From contig VAXW01000003.1 of the NCBI GenBank assembly GCA_005884115.1, forward strand, positions 186,001 to 250,000: DNA of 64,000 nucleotides, written 5' to 3'. This document shows positions 8,219 through 17,452 of the stretch, piece after piece (positions within the stretch are counted from its first letter, which is position 1; the number at the start of each line of letters is the position of its first letter). Made by a program: the position numbers and the translations under genes. The notes beneath the pieces were generated by a model, which saw only the letters and a program-made list of their open reading frames with translations, had not been told where the DNA came from and did not search any database. Source of the stretch: Actinomycetota bacterium (GTDB lineage: Bacteria > Actinomycetota > Thermoleophilia > Solirubrobacterales > Solirubrobacteraceae).

Positions 8219-8427
8219 GCGCTTCGGCCCGGGTCCGACCGTGAGCGGGCCCGCGCGGCCGCTGCGGGTCCCCGCGCGGGACTGAGCGCCCTTTCCACGG
8301 GGCACTGGCCCCACTCGCGACCGCTCCGCGGCGCGGGCCTCACGGTACGCAGGCGGTGCCCGTGCGGGCGCTCCGCGCGCCCGGCGCGAAGGCCACAGCA
8401 AGCCGTAGTTATTGAAAGGATGAGTCG
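8219..8427 (+). promoter_or_regulatory. Structured leader (putative attenuator) of aroF
   Basis: Hairpins visible in order: 8226-8231 with 8246-8251 (6 bp); 8250-8258 with 8272-8280 (9 bp, perfect, overlapping the first by two bases and so competing with it); 8299-8303 with 8308-8312; 8365-8371 with 8377-8383 (7 bp, 5-base loop), terminator-like but without a T tract. A GAAAGGA Shine-Dalgarno at 8414-8420 serves aroF. No other gene is seen in the 8111-8427 gap. Confidence 0.5.
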
Positions 8428-9465
8428 ATGATGATTGTCATGAGGGAGACCGCGACCGACGAGGAGGTGGAAGCGGTCGTGCGCAAGATCGAGGGGGCCG
8501 GCGCGATCGCGCATCGCAGCCGCGGCGCGCGCGTGACGGTGATTGGCGCGATCGGCGACGTCGAGCAGGACGTCAGCGTCGAGAGCCTCGGGCTCGAGGG
8601 GCTGCCGGGCGTGGACCGCGTGGTGCCGATCCTGAAGCCGTACAAGCTCGCCTCGGCGCAGATCACGCACGGCGAGCGCACGGTGCTCGACATTGAGGGC
8701 CGAAAGGTGGGAGGCGAGAGCTTCGCCCTGATCGCGGGGCCGTGCACGGTCGAATCGCGCGACGTGACGCTGCAGACGGCGCGCATCGTGCGCGACGCTG
8801 GGGGGACGCTGTTCCGCGGCGGCGCTTACAAGCCGCGAACCTCGCCCTACGCCTTCCAGGGCCTGGGCGCGGAGGGGCTTCGCCTGCTCGCCGAGGCCAA
8901 GGCCGAGACGGGGATGCCGATCGTGACCGAGCTGATGGACATCCGCGATCTCGACGCGGTGCTGGAGGTGGCCGACGTCGTCCAGATCGGCGCGCGCAAC
9001 ATGCAGAACTACCCGCTGCTGGCCGAGATCGGTCGCTGCGGGCGCCCGGCGCTGTTGAAGCGAGGCCTGTCGGCGCCGCTCGACGAGCTGCTGATGGCCG
9101 CCGAGTACATACTCAAGGAAGGCAACCGCAACGTGATGCTGTGCGAGCGGGGGATCCGCACGTTCGAAACCGACCACCGCCGGGTGACCCTCGACCTGAT
9201 GGCGGTGCCGATCCTGAAGGAACTCTCGCATCTGCCGGTGATCGTCGACCCGAGCCATGCGGCCGGACGCCGCGAGCTCGTGCTGCCGATGTCCCTCGCG
9301 GCTGCTGCCGCAGGAGCGGACGGCATCATCGTCGAGACGCACCCCAATCCCGAGGAGGCTGTTTGCGACGGCCCGCAGGCGCTTCGCGCGGACGGCTTCG
9401 CAGACTACGTGGCCGCGGTCGAGCGGGCTGCGACGCTGGCGGGCAAGGCGCTCAGCGCCGTCTGA
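8428..9465 (+). CDS. aroF: 3-deoxy-7-phosphoheptulonate (DAHP) synthase
   Basis: Condenses PEP and erythrose 4-phosphate, the entry step of the shikimate pathway. Residues 1-70 form a ferredoxin-like regulatory domain (MIVMRETATDEEVEAVVRKI), as in Thermotoga-type I-beta enzymes; the rest is the KdsA-like TIM barrel with GPCTVES, FRGGAYKPRTSPYAFQG, ELLMAAEYI and DPSHAAGRR. Tandem ATG codons at 8428 and 8431 follow a GAAAGGA site at normal spacing. Probable feedback control acts through the N-terminal domain, plus attenuation through the upstream leader. Confidence 0.95.
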   Translation: MMIVMRETATDEEVEAVVRKIEGAGAIAHRSRGARVTVIGAIGDVEQDVSVESLGLEGLPGVDRVVPILKPYKLASAQITHGERTVLDIEGRKVGGESFALIAGPCTVESRDVTLQTARIVRDAGGTLFRGGAYKPRTSPYAFQGLGAEGLRLLAEAKAETGMPIVTELMDIRDLDAVLEVADVVQIGARNMQNYPLLAEIGRCGRPALLKRGLSAPLDELLMAAEYILKEGNRNVMLCERGIRTFETDHRRVTLDLMAVPILKELSHLPVIVDPSHAAGRRELVLPMSLAAAAAGADGIIVETHPNPEEAVCDGPQALRADGFADYVAAVERAATLAGKALSAV

Positions 9466-9526
9466 TGGCGGACCGGCCGCGGCGAGGAGCCAGCGCGCGG
9501 CCGGCCGTCCCGCGGGGGCGGACGCC

Positions 9527-10603
9527 TTGAGGGTTGCGGTCCTCGGCCTTGGGCTGATCGGCGGATCGATCGGGCTGGCGGCGCGCCGGCGCGGGGGCGC
9601 GGTGGTGGCCGGCTACGACCCCGACGAGCACGCCGCCTCCGCGGCGCTCGGGCTGGGAGCGATCGAAGCGCGCGCGCAGGACGTGCGCGGCGCGGTCGAG
9701 GGCGCGGAGGTGGTCTTCGTGGCCACGCCGGTGGGCGCCCTCGCGGAGACGGTTCGCGCGGCGCTTGAGCACGCGGGCGCCGACACAGTCGTCACCGATG
9801 TGGGATCGACCAAGCGAGTGGTGGCCGAGGCGGGGTCCGATGCGCGCTTCATCGGCGGTCACCCGCTCGCCGGCGCCGAGACCTCGGGCGTGGAGCATGC
9901 GCGTGAGGACCTATTCGAGGCCGCCACCTGGTATCTGACGCCCGCGCAGGGGAGCACGGCGGGCGTGCTGTACGAGCGCCTGCACCGCCTGCTCACGAGC
10001 ATGGGAGCGCGGCCTGCGGCGATCGACGCCGACACGCACGACCGCCTGCTTGCATGCGTCTCGCAGCTTCCGCATGTGCTCGCCAACCTGCTTGCAGCGC
10101 AGGCGGCGGGAGCGCTGAGCGGGCAGGAGCCGCGACGCCTGCCGGCAGTGGGCCCGAGCTTCCGCGACGCGACGCGCGTGGCGGGCGCGAACAGCGGCAT
10201 CTGGACGGACATCTACATGTCCAACCGCGACGCGCTGGCGACGGCCATAGACGAGTTTGCGGAACGCCTGGGGCAGATGCGCTCGTTGCTCGCCGCGGCG
10301 GACGCGGCGGGCGTGCGCGCGTGGAACGAGCGCGCGCGCGTCGATCGCGAAGCTCTGCTGGGCCCGGGCGTGACGGGCGGTCCGGTGCACGAGCTGCGCG
10401 TGTCGGTTCCGAACCGCCCGGGGGTGATCGCGGAGATCGCGCTCGCGCTGGGCGGCGCGGGCGTGAACATCGCGGACATGGCGCTGTCGCCGTCGGAGGA
10501 CAACAGCCAGGGGGTCGTTGCGCTGTGGATCTCCGGCGATCAGCAGGGCGCTCGCGCGCAGGAGCTGATCGCAGGGCTGGGCTTCCCGGTGGCGCGGCCG
10601 TGA
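9527..10603 (+). CDS. tyrA: Prephenate dehydrogenase with ACT domain
   Basis: Oxidatively decarboxylates prephenate to 4-hydroxyphenylpyruvate for Tyr synthesis. The protein starts with a Rossmann motif (MRVAVLGLGLIGGSIG), includes GGHPLAGAETSG for substrate binding and an all-helical dimerisation domain, and ends in an ACT domain (about residues 286-358, VHELRVSVPNRPGVIAEIA) suggesting Tyr feedback. TTG 9527 is chosen because it places the dinucleotide fold at the N-terminus and follows a GGGGGCGGA site; upstream in-frame sequence has no better start. 61 bp after aroF, probably cotranscribed. Confidence 0.92.
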   Translation: MRVAVLGLGLIGGSIGLAARRRGGAVVAGYDPDEHAASAALGLGAIEARAQDVRGAVEGAEVVFVATPVGALAETVRAALEHAGADTVVTDVGSTKRVVAEAGSDARFIGGHPLAGAETSGVEHAREDLFEAATWYLTPAQGSTAGVLYERLHRLLTSMGARPAAIDADTHDRLLACVSQLPHVLANLLAAQAAGALSGQEPRRLPAVGPSFRDATRVAGANSGIWTDIYMSNRDALATAIDEFAERLGQMRSLLAAADAAGVRAWNERARVDREALLGPGVTGGPVHELRVSVPNRPGVIAEIALALGGAGVNIADMALSPSEDNSQGVVALWISGDQQGARAQELIAGLGFPVARP

Positions 10604-10649
10604 GCGGCGCCGGCCCTGACCTCGCCGCCGGCGGGGGGGTGCGGAGGCG

Positions 10650-11945
10650 ATGAAGATGCGCTTCGAGCCCGCGCACGGCCTGGCGGGCGAGCTGAAGGCG
10701 CCGCCTGACAAGTCGATCTCCCATCGCGCCGCGCTGCTCGGCGCGATGGCCTCTGAGCCAGTCCGCATCGAGCGCTTCCTGCACGCCGACGACACGACGG
10801 CGACGTTGCGGGCGGTCGCGGCCCTGGGTGCGCTGGTCGAGGAGCGAGTGGAAGAGGTGATCGTGCGCGGGACGGGCCTGCGGGAGGCGCGCGAGCCTGG
10901 CCACACCATAGACGTGCGCAACGCCGGCACGCTCCTGCGCCTGCTGCCGGGCTGGCTTGCAGCCCAGGAGGGGCGCTCGTTCACGCTGGACGGCGACCAG
11001 TCGATCAGGCGGCGTCCGATCGATCGGATCGCTGAGCCGTTGCGCCAGATGGGGGCGGAGCTGAACCCCACCGACGGGCGCTACGCCCCGTTCGAGGTTC
11101 GCGGGGCTCGCCTGCGCGCGATCTCGCACGAGCTCGGCGTGGCGAGCGCGCAGGTGAAGTCGTGCGTCCTGCTCGCGGCACTGGCCGCAGACGGGGCGAC
11201 GACGGTCGGGGAGCCCGCGCAGAGCCGCGACCATACCGAGCGAATGCTGCTGGCGGCGGGCGTGGGCATACATCGTCACGGCCGCCATGTCACCGTGCAG
11301 AACACCGATGAGCTGCTGCTGCACCGCGTCCGCGTCCCCGGCGACGTCAGCTCGGCGGCCTTCCTGGTGACGGCTGGCGTGCTGGTTCCCGGCTCGCGCC
11401 TGCTGATCGGCGATGTGGGCGTGAACTGGTCGCGGACGGGCTTCTTGCGCATCGTGCGCCGCATGCAGGGGATCGTGCTCGGCGATCTGGAGCCCGAGGG
11501 CGGCGAGCTCTCGGCCGAGGAGCCGGTGAGCGACCTCGACGTTGCACATGGGGCGCTCGAGGGCGCGGTCGTGGAGGCCGAGGAGGTTCCGCTGGCAATC
11601 GACGAGCTGCCGCTGGTGGCGCTGCTGGGGTGCTTTGCGGAGGGCGAGACCGTCGTGCGCGGCGCGCAGGAGCTGCGCGTGAAGGAGTCCGACCGCATCG
11701 CCGGTGTGGTCGACGGGCTGCGCGGCCTCGGGGGCGAGATCGAGGCCACCGATGACGGCTTCGCAGTGCGCGGCACGGGCGGGCTGCGGGGCGGAGCGCT
11801 CGACTCGCGCGGCGACCACCGCCTGGCGATGATGGGCGCGGTGGCGGGCCTGGCCTCGCGCGAGGGCGTCGAGGTGGCGGGCATGGAGACGGCAGCCGTC
11901 TCCTACCCCTCGTTCGTCGAGGACCTTCAGAGCCTGCACCCGTGA
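10650..11945 (+). CDS. aroA: 3-phosphoshikimate 1-carboxyvinyltransferase (EPSP synthase)
   Basis: Sixth shikimate step, transfer of enolpyruvate from PEP to shikimate 3-phosphate. Family signatures are PPDKSISHRAALLGAMA near residue 15, RNAGTLLRLLPGWL, and RVKESDRIAG. Length of 431 residues is normal. The N-terminal motif has Gly in the loop LLGAMA. It lies between tyrA and cmk, a common actinobacterial order. Confidence 0.95.
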   Translation: MKMRFEPAHGLAGELKAPPDKSISHRAALLGAMASEPVRIERFLHADDTTATLRAVAALGALVEERVEEVIVRGTGLREAREPGHTIDVRNAGTLLRLLPGWLAAQEGRSFTLDGDQSIRRRPIDRIAEPLRQMGAELNPTDGRYAPFEVRGARLRAISHELGVASAQVKSCVLLAALAADGATTVGEPAQSRDHTERMLLAAGVGIHRHGRHVTVQNTDELLLHRVRVPGDVSSAAFLVTAGVLVPGSRLLIGDVGVNWSRTGFLRIVRRMQGIVLGDLEPEGGELSAEEPVSDLDVAHGALEGAVVEAEEVPLAIDELPLVALLGCFAEGETVVRGAQELRVKESDRIAGVVDGLRGLGGEIEATDDGFAVRGTGGLRGGALDSRGDHRLAMMGAVAGLASREGVEVAGMETAAVSYPSFVEDLQSLHP

Positions 11946-11958
11946 CGCGCGCGCCGCG

Positions 11959-12579
11959 ATGCTCGTAGCGATCGACGGCCCCGCGGGCGCCGGCAAGACC
12001 ACGGTCGCGCGAGCGCTCGCGCGGGAGCTCGGCTTTCCCTACCTCGACAGCGGTGCGATGTACCGCAGTGTGGCTTTGATGTGGCTCGCTTCGCCGGCCA
12101 GCGAGCCGGCTGCTCTCGCCAGAGGGTCGCGTATCGAGTTGCGCGGCGAGGTTGTGCTGCTCGACGGCCGCGACATCACTAGCGCGATCCGCGAGCCGCG
12201 GGTGACGGAGGCTGCCTCGACGCTTGCCGCGGACCGTGGTGTGCGCGAGGCGCTGGTGGCGAAGCAGCGGGCGCTGCTCACGAGCGGCGACTGGGTGGCC
12301 GAGGGCAGGGACATCGGCACGGTCGTGGCGCCTGACGCTGCGTTGAAGGTCTTCTTGACGGCGGCGCCGCGCGAGCGCGCACGCCGCCGCGCGGACGAGC
12401 TCGGCGCCGACGTGGACGCGGTGCTGGCCGAGCAGGCGCTGCGCGACGCGCGCGACTCCACGCGCGCACACTCGCCGCTGCGGCCGGCCGAGGGGTCGGT
12501 CACGCTCGACACGACGGGCATGTCCGTGGCGCAGGTGGTCGCGCACGTGGCCGCGCTCGCGCGCAAGGCTGGAGCCTGA
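11959..12579 (+). CDS. cmk: (d)CMP kinase
   Basis: Phosphorylates CMP/dCMP. The P-loop is GPAGAGKT at residues 7-14, followed by YLDSGAMYR and EGRDIGTVV, both typical of cytidylate kinases. At 206 residues it is a little shorter than the usual 220-230. ATG 11959 lies 13 bp after aroA. Confidence 0.94.
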   Translation: MLVAIDGPAGAGKTTVARALARELGFPYLDSGAMYRSVALMWLASPASEPAALARGSRIELRGEVVLLDGRDITSAIREPRVTEAASTLAADRGVREALVAKQRALLTSGDWVAEGRDIGTVVAPDAALKVFLTAAPRERARRRADELGADVDAVLAEQALRDARDSTRAHSPLRPAEGSVTLDTTGMSVAQVVAHVAALARKAGA

Positions 12580-12597
12580 CCGAGCGACCTGCGCGGT

Positions 12598-12603
12598 CAT
12601 ACT
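12598..12603 (+). promoter_or_regulatory. Putative -10 box (CATACT) before der
   Basis: CATACT ends 6 bases before the der ATG, the spacing expected for a leaderless transcript. One mismatch to TANNNT. Confidence 0.45.
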
Positions 12604-12609
12604 GGCGCC

Positions 12610-14010
12610 ATGAAGGTCGCCGTCGTGGGCTATCCGAACGTGGGCAAGTCCTCGCTCGTCAATCGCCTCTCGGGTACGCGCGAGGCGGTCGTGCACCGGC
12701 GTCCGGGCGTCACGCGCGACCGCAAGGAGATCCCGTGCGAGTGGAACGGCTTGCAGTTCGAGCTGATCGACACCGGCGGCGTCGACCTGCGCGAGCGAGA
12801 CTCGCTCGCGGGCTCGATACGCGAGCAGGCACAGGCGGCGCTCGCGGATGCGCAGCTCGCGGTGCTGGTCGTGGACGCGCGCGCGGGCGTGCGCCCGGGC
12901 GATGAGGAGCTTGCCGAGCTGCTGCGCCGCGCGCCGGCGCCGGCGATCGTCGCGGCGAACAAGATCGACTCGTCACTCGAGCTGGCGCTGGCTGCCGACT
13001 TCCACCGCCTGGGCCTGGGCGAGCCGCTGGCCGTATCCGCCGCCCAGGGCCTCGGCACGGGCGACCTGCTGGACCGCATCGTCGAGCTGCTCGGCGCGCC
13101 CAGCGAAGTGGCGCGCGAGACGCAGGGCGCGGGCGGGGCGGAGGCGGAGGCGCCGGCTGTGCGGGTGGCTGTCATCGGGCGCCCCAACGTGGGCAAGTCA
13201 TCGCTCGTCAACCGTTTTGCGGGCGAGGAGCGCGTGATCGTCGCCGAGGCGGCTGGCACGACGCGGGATGCGATCGACATGCCGCTGCGGGTGCAGGACC
13301 GCGAGCTCATCCTCGTCGACACAGCGGGCCTGCGGCGGCAGTCCAAGGTCGCTGACTCGGTCGAGTACTACACGGCGCTGCGCTCCCAGCGCGCCGCCGA
13401 GCGCGCTGACGTGGCGATGGTCGTGTGCGACGCGACCGACGGCGTGACGGCGCAGGACCTGCGCGTCGCGGAGCTTGCGATGAAGGCGGGCTGCGCGACG
13501 CTGATCGTGCTCAACAAGTGGGACCTGCAGGCGGATGGCGAGCAGGAGCTGAGGCGCGCGCGCGAACGCGTCGCCGAACGCCTGCGCCTGCGCCCGCGCG
13601 TTCTGACGGCGAGCGCGAAGAGCGGGCGCAACGTCTCGCGCCTGCTGAGTGAGGCGATCGCGCTTGGCGATCGCGTGGCCGGGCGCATACCGACGGCGGA
13701 GCTCAACCGCTTTCTCGCCGAGGCCGTGCAGGCGCGCCAGCCGCCGGTGGGCACGCGGCGCGGCTCGGCGCAGCACCGCTTGAAGCTGATTTTCATGACG
13801 CAGACCGCGCAGCGTCCGCACCGCTTCGCCATCCAGGTCAACTCCCGCGGGCGCGTGACGCGCGACTACGCGTACTTCCTCGAGAACCGCCTGCGAGCGC
13901 GCTACGGCCTGGAGGGCGTGCCGCTGATCATCGACTTCGTCGAGCGCGGCGAGCGCCGCGCCGGCCGCCGGCGCGCGCCGCTTCCCGGGAAGGGTGCGCC
14001 GCTGGCGTAG
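12610..14010 (+). CDS. der: Ribosome biogenesis GTPase Der
   Basis: Double-GTPase that assists 50S assembly. The first G domain has GYPNVGKS at 7-14 and DTGG, the second GRPNVGKS at about 190-197 and DTAG, and the C-terminus carries the KH-like domain ([17 protein letters not shown]). Length of 466 residues is normal. No Shine-Dalgarno precedes the ATG but a -10-like box does. The downstream metK has its own leader. Confidence 0.95.
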   Translation: MKVAVVGYPNVGKSSLVNRLSGTREAVVHRRPGVTRDRKEIPCEWNGLQFELIDTGGVDLRERDSLAGSIREQAQAALADAQLAVLVVDARAGVRPGDEELAELLRRAPAPAIVAANKIDSSLELALAADFHRLGLGEPLAVSAAQGLGTGDLLDRIVELLGAPSEVARETQGAGGAEAEAPAVRVAVIGRPNVGKSSLVNRFAGEERVIVAEAAGTTRDAIDMPLRVQDRELILVDTAGLRRQSKVADSVEYYTALRSQRAAERADVAMVVCDATDGVTAQDLRVAELAMKAGCATLIVLNKWDLQADGEQELRRARERVAERLRLRPRVLTASAKSGRNVSRLLSEAIALGDRVAGRIPTAELNRFLAEAVQARQPPVGTRRGSAQHRLKLIFMTQTAQRPHRFAIQVNSRGRVTRDYAYFLENRLRARYGLEGVPLIIDFVERGERRAGRRRAPLPGKGAPLA

Positions 14011-14013
14011 ACT
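14008..14013 (+). promoter_or_regulatory. Putative -10 box (TAGACT) before metK
   Basis: TAGACT overlaps the der stop codon. It would give metK a 5' leader of roughly 53 bases, too short for a known SAM riboswitch, and none is recognisable. Confidence 0.4.
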
Positions 14014-14072
14014 GTCGCCGCTCTCCGCCTGTCCGGCATCACGACGTACGACCCTGGAGCGATTTCTGCGCA

Positions 14073-15296
14073 ATGAGCGAGCTTTCTGACAGCGAATTCC
14101 TGTTCACGTCGGAGTCCGTAACGGAGGGACACCCCGACAAGATCGCCGACCAGATCTCCGACGGGGTGCTGGACGCGGTGCTCGCCGACGACCCGTACGG
14201 TCGCGTCGCGTGCGAGACGCTGGTCAACACCGGCCTGATCGTGGTCTCGGGCGAGATCTCCACGGAGACGTACGTCGACATCCAGGGGGTGGCACGCGAA
14301 ACGGTGCGCAAGATCGGCTACGACGACGCCGGCTACGGCTTCGACTGCCACACGTGCGCGGTCATCAACGCGATCGACAAACAGTCGCCGGACATCGCGC
14401 AGGGCGTCGATGCGGCGTATGAGACGCGCCATGACCCTTCCGACGAAGACGAGCTCGATGTGGCCGGCGCGGGCGACCAGGGGATGATGTTCGGTTACGC
14501 GACGAACGAGACCGAAGAGCTGATGCCGCTGCCGATCTCGCTTGCGCACAAGCTCGCCAAGCGCCTCTCTGAGGTCCGCAAGGGGGAGGTCATCCCATAT
14601 CTGCGCCCCGACGGCAAGACTCAGGTGACGGTGCGCTACCAGAACGGGCGCCCGGTGGAGGTCGAGAAGATCCTGATCTCGACGCAGCACGCCGACGGCA
14701 TCGACAGCGAGACGCTGATCAAGCCGGACCTGTTCGAGCACGTTCTGCGCCCGGTCATCCCGGCCGAGCTGTACGAGGAGAAGAAGCTGGCCAAGAACTT
14801 CCTGGTCAACCCGACGGGGCGCTTCGTGATCGGCGGGCCGATGGGCGACTGCGGGCTGACGGGGCGCAAGATCATCGTCGACACCTACGGGGGCATGGCG
14901 CGCCACGGCGGTGGCGCGTTCTCGGGCAAGGATCCCTCCAAGGTGGACCGCTCCGCGGCCTATGCGGCGCGCTGGGTGGCCAAGAACATCGTCGCGGCCG
15001 GCCTCGCCGACCGGGCCGAGGTGCAGGTCGCCTATGCGATCGGCGTCGCGCACCCCGTGTCGGTGATGGTCGAGACGTTCGGCACCGCGCAGGGCGGCGC
15101 GACCCGCACGACGATCGCGCGGGCTGTCGAGGAGGTCTTCGACCTGCGCCCGGGCTCATTCCGCGAGGAGCTCAAACTGCACCGCCCGATCTACCAGAAG
15201 ACCGCTGCCTACGGCCACTTCGGCCGCGACGAGCACGACTTCACGTGGGAGCGCATCGACAAGGTGGAAGCCCTGCGCGCTGCCGCCGGGCTCTGA
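14073..15296 (+). CDS. metK: S-adenosylmethionine synthase
   Basis: Makes SAM from methionine and ATP. Signatures: [20 protein letters not shown] at the N-terminus, [12 protein letters not shown] for ATP binding, and [16 protein letters not shown] near residue 275. Length of 407 residues is standard. ATG 14073 follows a GGAG stretch at 14054-14060. Confidence 0.97.
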   Translation: MSELSDSEFLFTSESVTEGHPDKIADQISDGVLDAVLADDPYGRVACETLVNTGLIVVSGEISTETYVDIQGVARETVRKIGYDDAGYGFDCHTCAVINAIDKQSPDIAQGVDAAYETRHDPSDEDELDVAGAGDQGMMFGYATNETEELMPLPISLAHKLAKRLSEVRKGEVIPYLRPDGKTQVTVRYQNGRPVEVEKILISTQHADGIDSETLIKPDLFEHVLRPVIPAELYEEKKLAKNFLVNPTGRFVIGGPMGDCGLTGRKIIVDTYGGMARHGGGAFSGKDPSKVDRSAAYAARWVAKNIVAAGLADRAEVQVAYAIGVAHPVSVMVETFGTAQGGATRTTIARAVEEVFDLRPGSFREELKLHRPIYQKTAAYGHFGRDEHDFTWERIDKVEALRAAAGL

Positions 15297-15298
15297 CC

Positions 15299-15304
15299 TA
15301 GTGT
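15299..15304 (+). promoter_or_regulatory. Putative -10 box (TAGTGT) before priA
   Basis: TAGTGT starts just after the metK stop and ends 7 bases before ATG 15312, consistent with a leaderless priA mRNA. Confidence 0.45.
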
Positions 15305-15311
15305 CAGGGCG

Positions 15312-17384
15312 ATGCCAGCCATCGCCCAGGTGGAGCCGATGACCACGGCCCGCGCTCTGCGCGGGCCGTTCGACTACCGCCTGCCCGATGAGCTGCGGGA
15401 GGCGGGCGTGCAGGTCGGCTCGATGCTCGTCGTCCCCTTCGGCCGCCGCAACGTGCTCGGGGTGGTGGTCGGACTCGCCGACTCCAGCGAGGTCGTCGAG
15501 GAGAAGCTGCTGGCGCCCTTGCGCGCGCTGGAGCTGGGGGTGCCGCCGGCGCTGGTGGGACTGGCGGAATGGATCGCCGCCGAGTACTGCTCGACGCTTG
15601 CTCGGGCGCTGTCGCTGGTGCTCCCGCCGGGCGCCACACGACGCCTGGGTGGCCGCCGCCGGCGGGCGGTCCCAGCTCTGACTCATCTCCCGGTTGGCTC
15701 GCGCGCCGCCGCGCCGCCGGCCCTCAGCGGCGACCAGCGCGCGGTGCTCGAGGCCCTCGAACACGACCTCGTGGAGCGCCGCGCGGGGCTCAGGCTGCTG
15801 CACGGTGTGACGGGGTCGGGCAAGACGGAGGTCTACCTGCGAGCGGCCCACCTGGCGCTCGAGCAGGGCCGCGGGGTGATCGTGCTGGTCCCCGAGATCG
15901 CGCTCACACCGCAGATCGTCGGCCGCTTCATCGACCGCTTCGGTGAGACCGTCGCGGTGCTCCACTCGCAGCTGCGCCCCGCGGAACGCTACGCGGAGTG
16001 GCGCCGCCTGCGCGCGGGTGAAGCGCGCGTCTGCGTTGGGCCGCGCTCGGCCGTCTTCGCTCCCATCGAGGACGTGGGCCTGATCGTGGTGGACGAGGAG
16101 CACGAGAGCTCCTACAAGCACGAGGGCGACCCCCGCTACGACGCGCGTGAGGTGGCCGAGGAGCGAGCGCGCCGCTGCGGCGCCCTGCTGCTGGCGGGCA
16201 GCGCGACACCGCGCGCGGAGAGCGTGCACAGGCTCGCGCGGATGCAGCTGCCGCGCCGTATCGATGGGCGCCGCCTGCCGCGGGTCCACGTGCTCGACAT
16301 GCGCGAGCACGCTGGCGGGCACGGTCACCCCGTCGGGCACGGGCACCCCGTCGGGCACAGGCAGCCGGGCGGCCTTCACCCGCTCACCGATGAGGCGCTC
16401 GCGCGCGTGCGCGCCGCGCGCGGCAAGGCGATCGTGCTGCTCAACCGCCGCGGCTGGTCGAACTTCCTCTCCTGTCGCAGCTGCGGTCGCGTGTGGAGCT
16501 GCCCGCACTGCGACGTCGCGCTCGTCCTACACCGCGCCGCCCGCTGTCTGGCCTGTCATCACTGCGGCCACCGCCGGCCCACTCCGGCCAGCTGCGAGCA
16601 CTGCCTCTCGACCTCTGTGGCGCGTCACGGCGCCGGTACCGAGCGCCTGCAGCATGAGCTCGAGCGCGTGCTCGGCGACGGCGGCTTCCCGGTCTTCAGG
16701 CTCGACGCCGACGCGGTGTCGGCGGAGCCCTCCGGCGTTGCAGCCCTGCTGCACCGCTTCGAGAGCGCGGAGTGCGGCGCGCTGATCGGCACACAGATGG
16801 TGGCCAAGGGCCACGACTTCCCGGACGTCAGCCTGGGCGTCGTGCTCGACGCCGACGCCACGCTGCGCTTTCCGGACTTCCGCGCCGAGGAGCGCACGTT
16901 CGCGCTCATCGCCCAGCTCGCCGGACGGGTCGGCCGCGGGGGCGAGGGGCACGTGCTCGTGCAGACGATCGCGCCGCAGGCGCGCGCGATCGTCCACGCG
17001 GCCGCGCACGACAGCGAGGGCTTCCTCGCTGGGGAGCTCGAGCGCCGCCGCGCGCTCGGCTATCCGCCCTTCTCGCACCTGATCCGGATCGTGTGCGCGG
17101 CCGGAGACTCGCGCGCCGCGCGCGGCGCGGCGCAGGCCGTGCGCGGGCGGCTCGACGGCTTCGCGGCTGCGCACGGCGACGGCGTCTCGGACCGCCCCCC
17201 CGAGCGGGTCATCCTCGGACCGGCGGCGCTGTTTCGCCTGCGCGGGCGCGAGCGCCAGATGGTGCTCGTCAAGGCGGCCGACCGGCGCTCGGCGGTCCAG
17301 ACGGTCGGCCATGCCGTCGCGCAGGCGGCTGCTGCGCGCGAACACGCAGGGGTGAGCTTCAGCGTCGACGTGGACCCGCAGTAG
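15312..17384 (+). CDS. priA: Primosomal replication restart protein PriA
   Basis: Superfamily 2 helicase-type protein that reloads the replisome at stalled forks. It has an N-terminal 3'-DNA-binding domain, Walker A GVTGSGKTEV near residue 165, DEEHESSYK at 261, and a zinc-binding run of paired cysteines from about residue 388 (CRSCGRVWSCPHC, CLACHHCG, CEHC). Actinobacterial PriA often lacks helicase activity, but Walker A looks intact here. A His/Gly-rich insert made of three six-residue repeats lies before the zinc region. 690 residues. Confidence 0.93.
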   Translation: MPAIAQVEPMTTARALRGPFDYRLPDELREAGVQVGSMLVVPFGRRNVLGVVVGLADSSEVVEEKLLAPLRALELGVPPALVGLAEWIAAEYCSTLARALSLVLPPGATRRLGGRRRRAVPALTHLPVGSRAAAPPALSGDQRAVLEALEHDLVERRAGLRLLHGVTGSGKTEVYLRAAHLALEQGRGVIVLVPEIALTPQIVGRFIDRFGETVAVLHSQLRPAERYAEWRRLRAGEARVCVGPRSAVFAPIEDVGLIVVDEEHESSYKHEGDPRYDAREVAEERARRCGALLLAGSATPRAESVHRLARMQLPRRIDGRRLPRVHVLDMREHAGGHGHPVGHGHPVGHRQPGGLHPLTDEALARVRAARGKAIVLLNRRGWSNFLSCRSCGRVWSCPHCDVALVLHRAARCLACHHCGHRRPTPASCEHCLSTSVARHGAGTERLQHELERVLGDGGFPVFRLDADAVSAEPSGVAALLHRFESAECGALIGTQMVAKGHDFPDVSLGVVLDADATLRFPDFRAEERTFALIAQLAGRVGRGGEGHVLVQTIAPQARAIVHAAAHDSEGFLAGELERRRALGYPPFSHLIRIVCAAGDSRAARGAAQAVRGRLDGFAAAHGDGVSDRPPERVILGPAALFRLRGRERQMVLVKAADRRSAVQTVGHAVAQAAAAREHAGVSFSVDVDPQ
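16317..16370 (+). repeat. Three 18-bp tandem repeats in priA
   Basis: Units 16317-16334, 16335-16352 and 16353-16370 encode GHGHPV, GHGHPV and GHRQPG, a His-rich insert between the helicase core and the zinc-binding region. Confidence 0.75.
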
Positions 17385-17400
17385 CAACTGCGACTCGTGC

Positions 17401-17423
17401 GCCGATGAGCGGCTAGCATCGGC
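17401..17423 (+). terminator. Short hairpin after priA
   Basis: A 7-bp perfect stem (17401-17407 with 17417-17423) with a 9-base loop lies 16 bp after the priA stop. There is no T tract. The TAGCAT box of the next gene falls inside it, so it could be a terminator or a promoter-region structure. Confidence 0.35.
17414..17419 (+). promoter_or_regulatory. Putative -10 box (TAGCAT) of secreted protein gene 1
   Basis: TAGCAT is part of the 10-base string GCTAGCATCG (17412-17421), which also occurs at 19124-19133 upstream of the second secreted protein gene. Distances to the TTG starts are similar (41 and 37 bases), suggesting shared regulation. Confidence 0.4.
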
Positions 17424-17452
17424 CGGCAGGGACGAGTGAGGTGTGAGACCGC

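Noticed and set aside
8179-8244. Alternative short hydrophobic frame overlapping the aroF leader peptide
   Set aside because: Less informative than the frame with grouped Tyr/Trp/Phe codons; kept only as an alternative.
14011-14072. SAM riboswitch upstream of metK
   Set aside because: Only 62 bp, without the expected helices.
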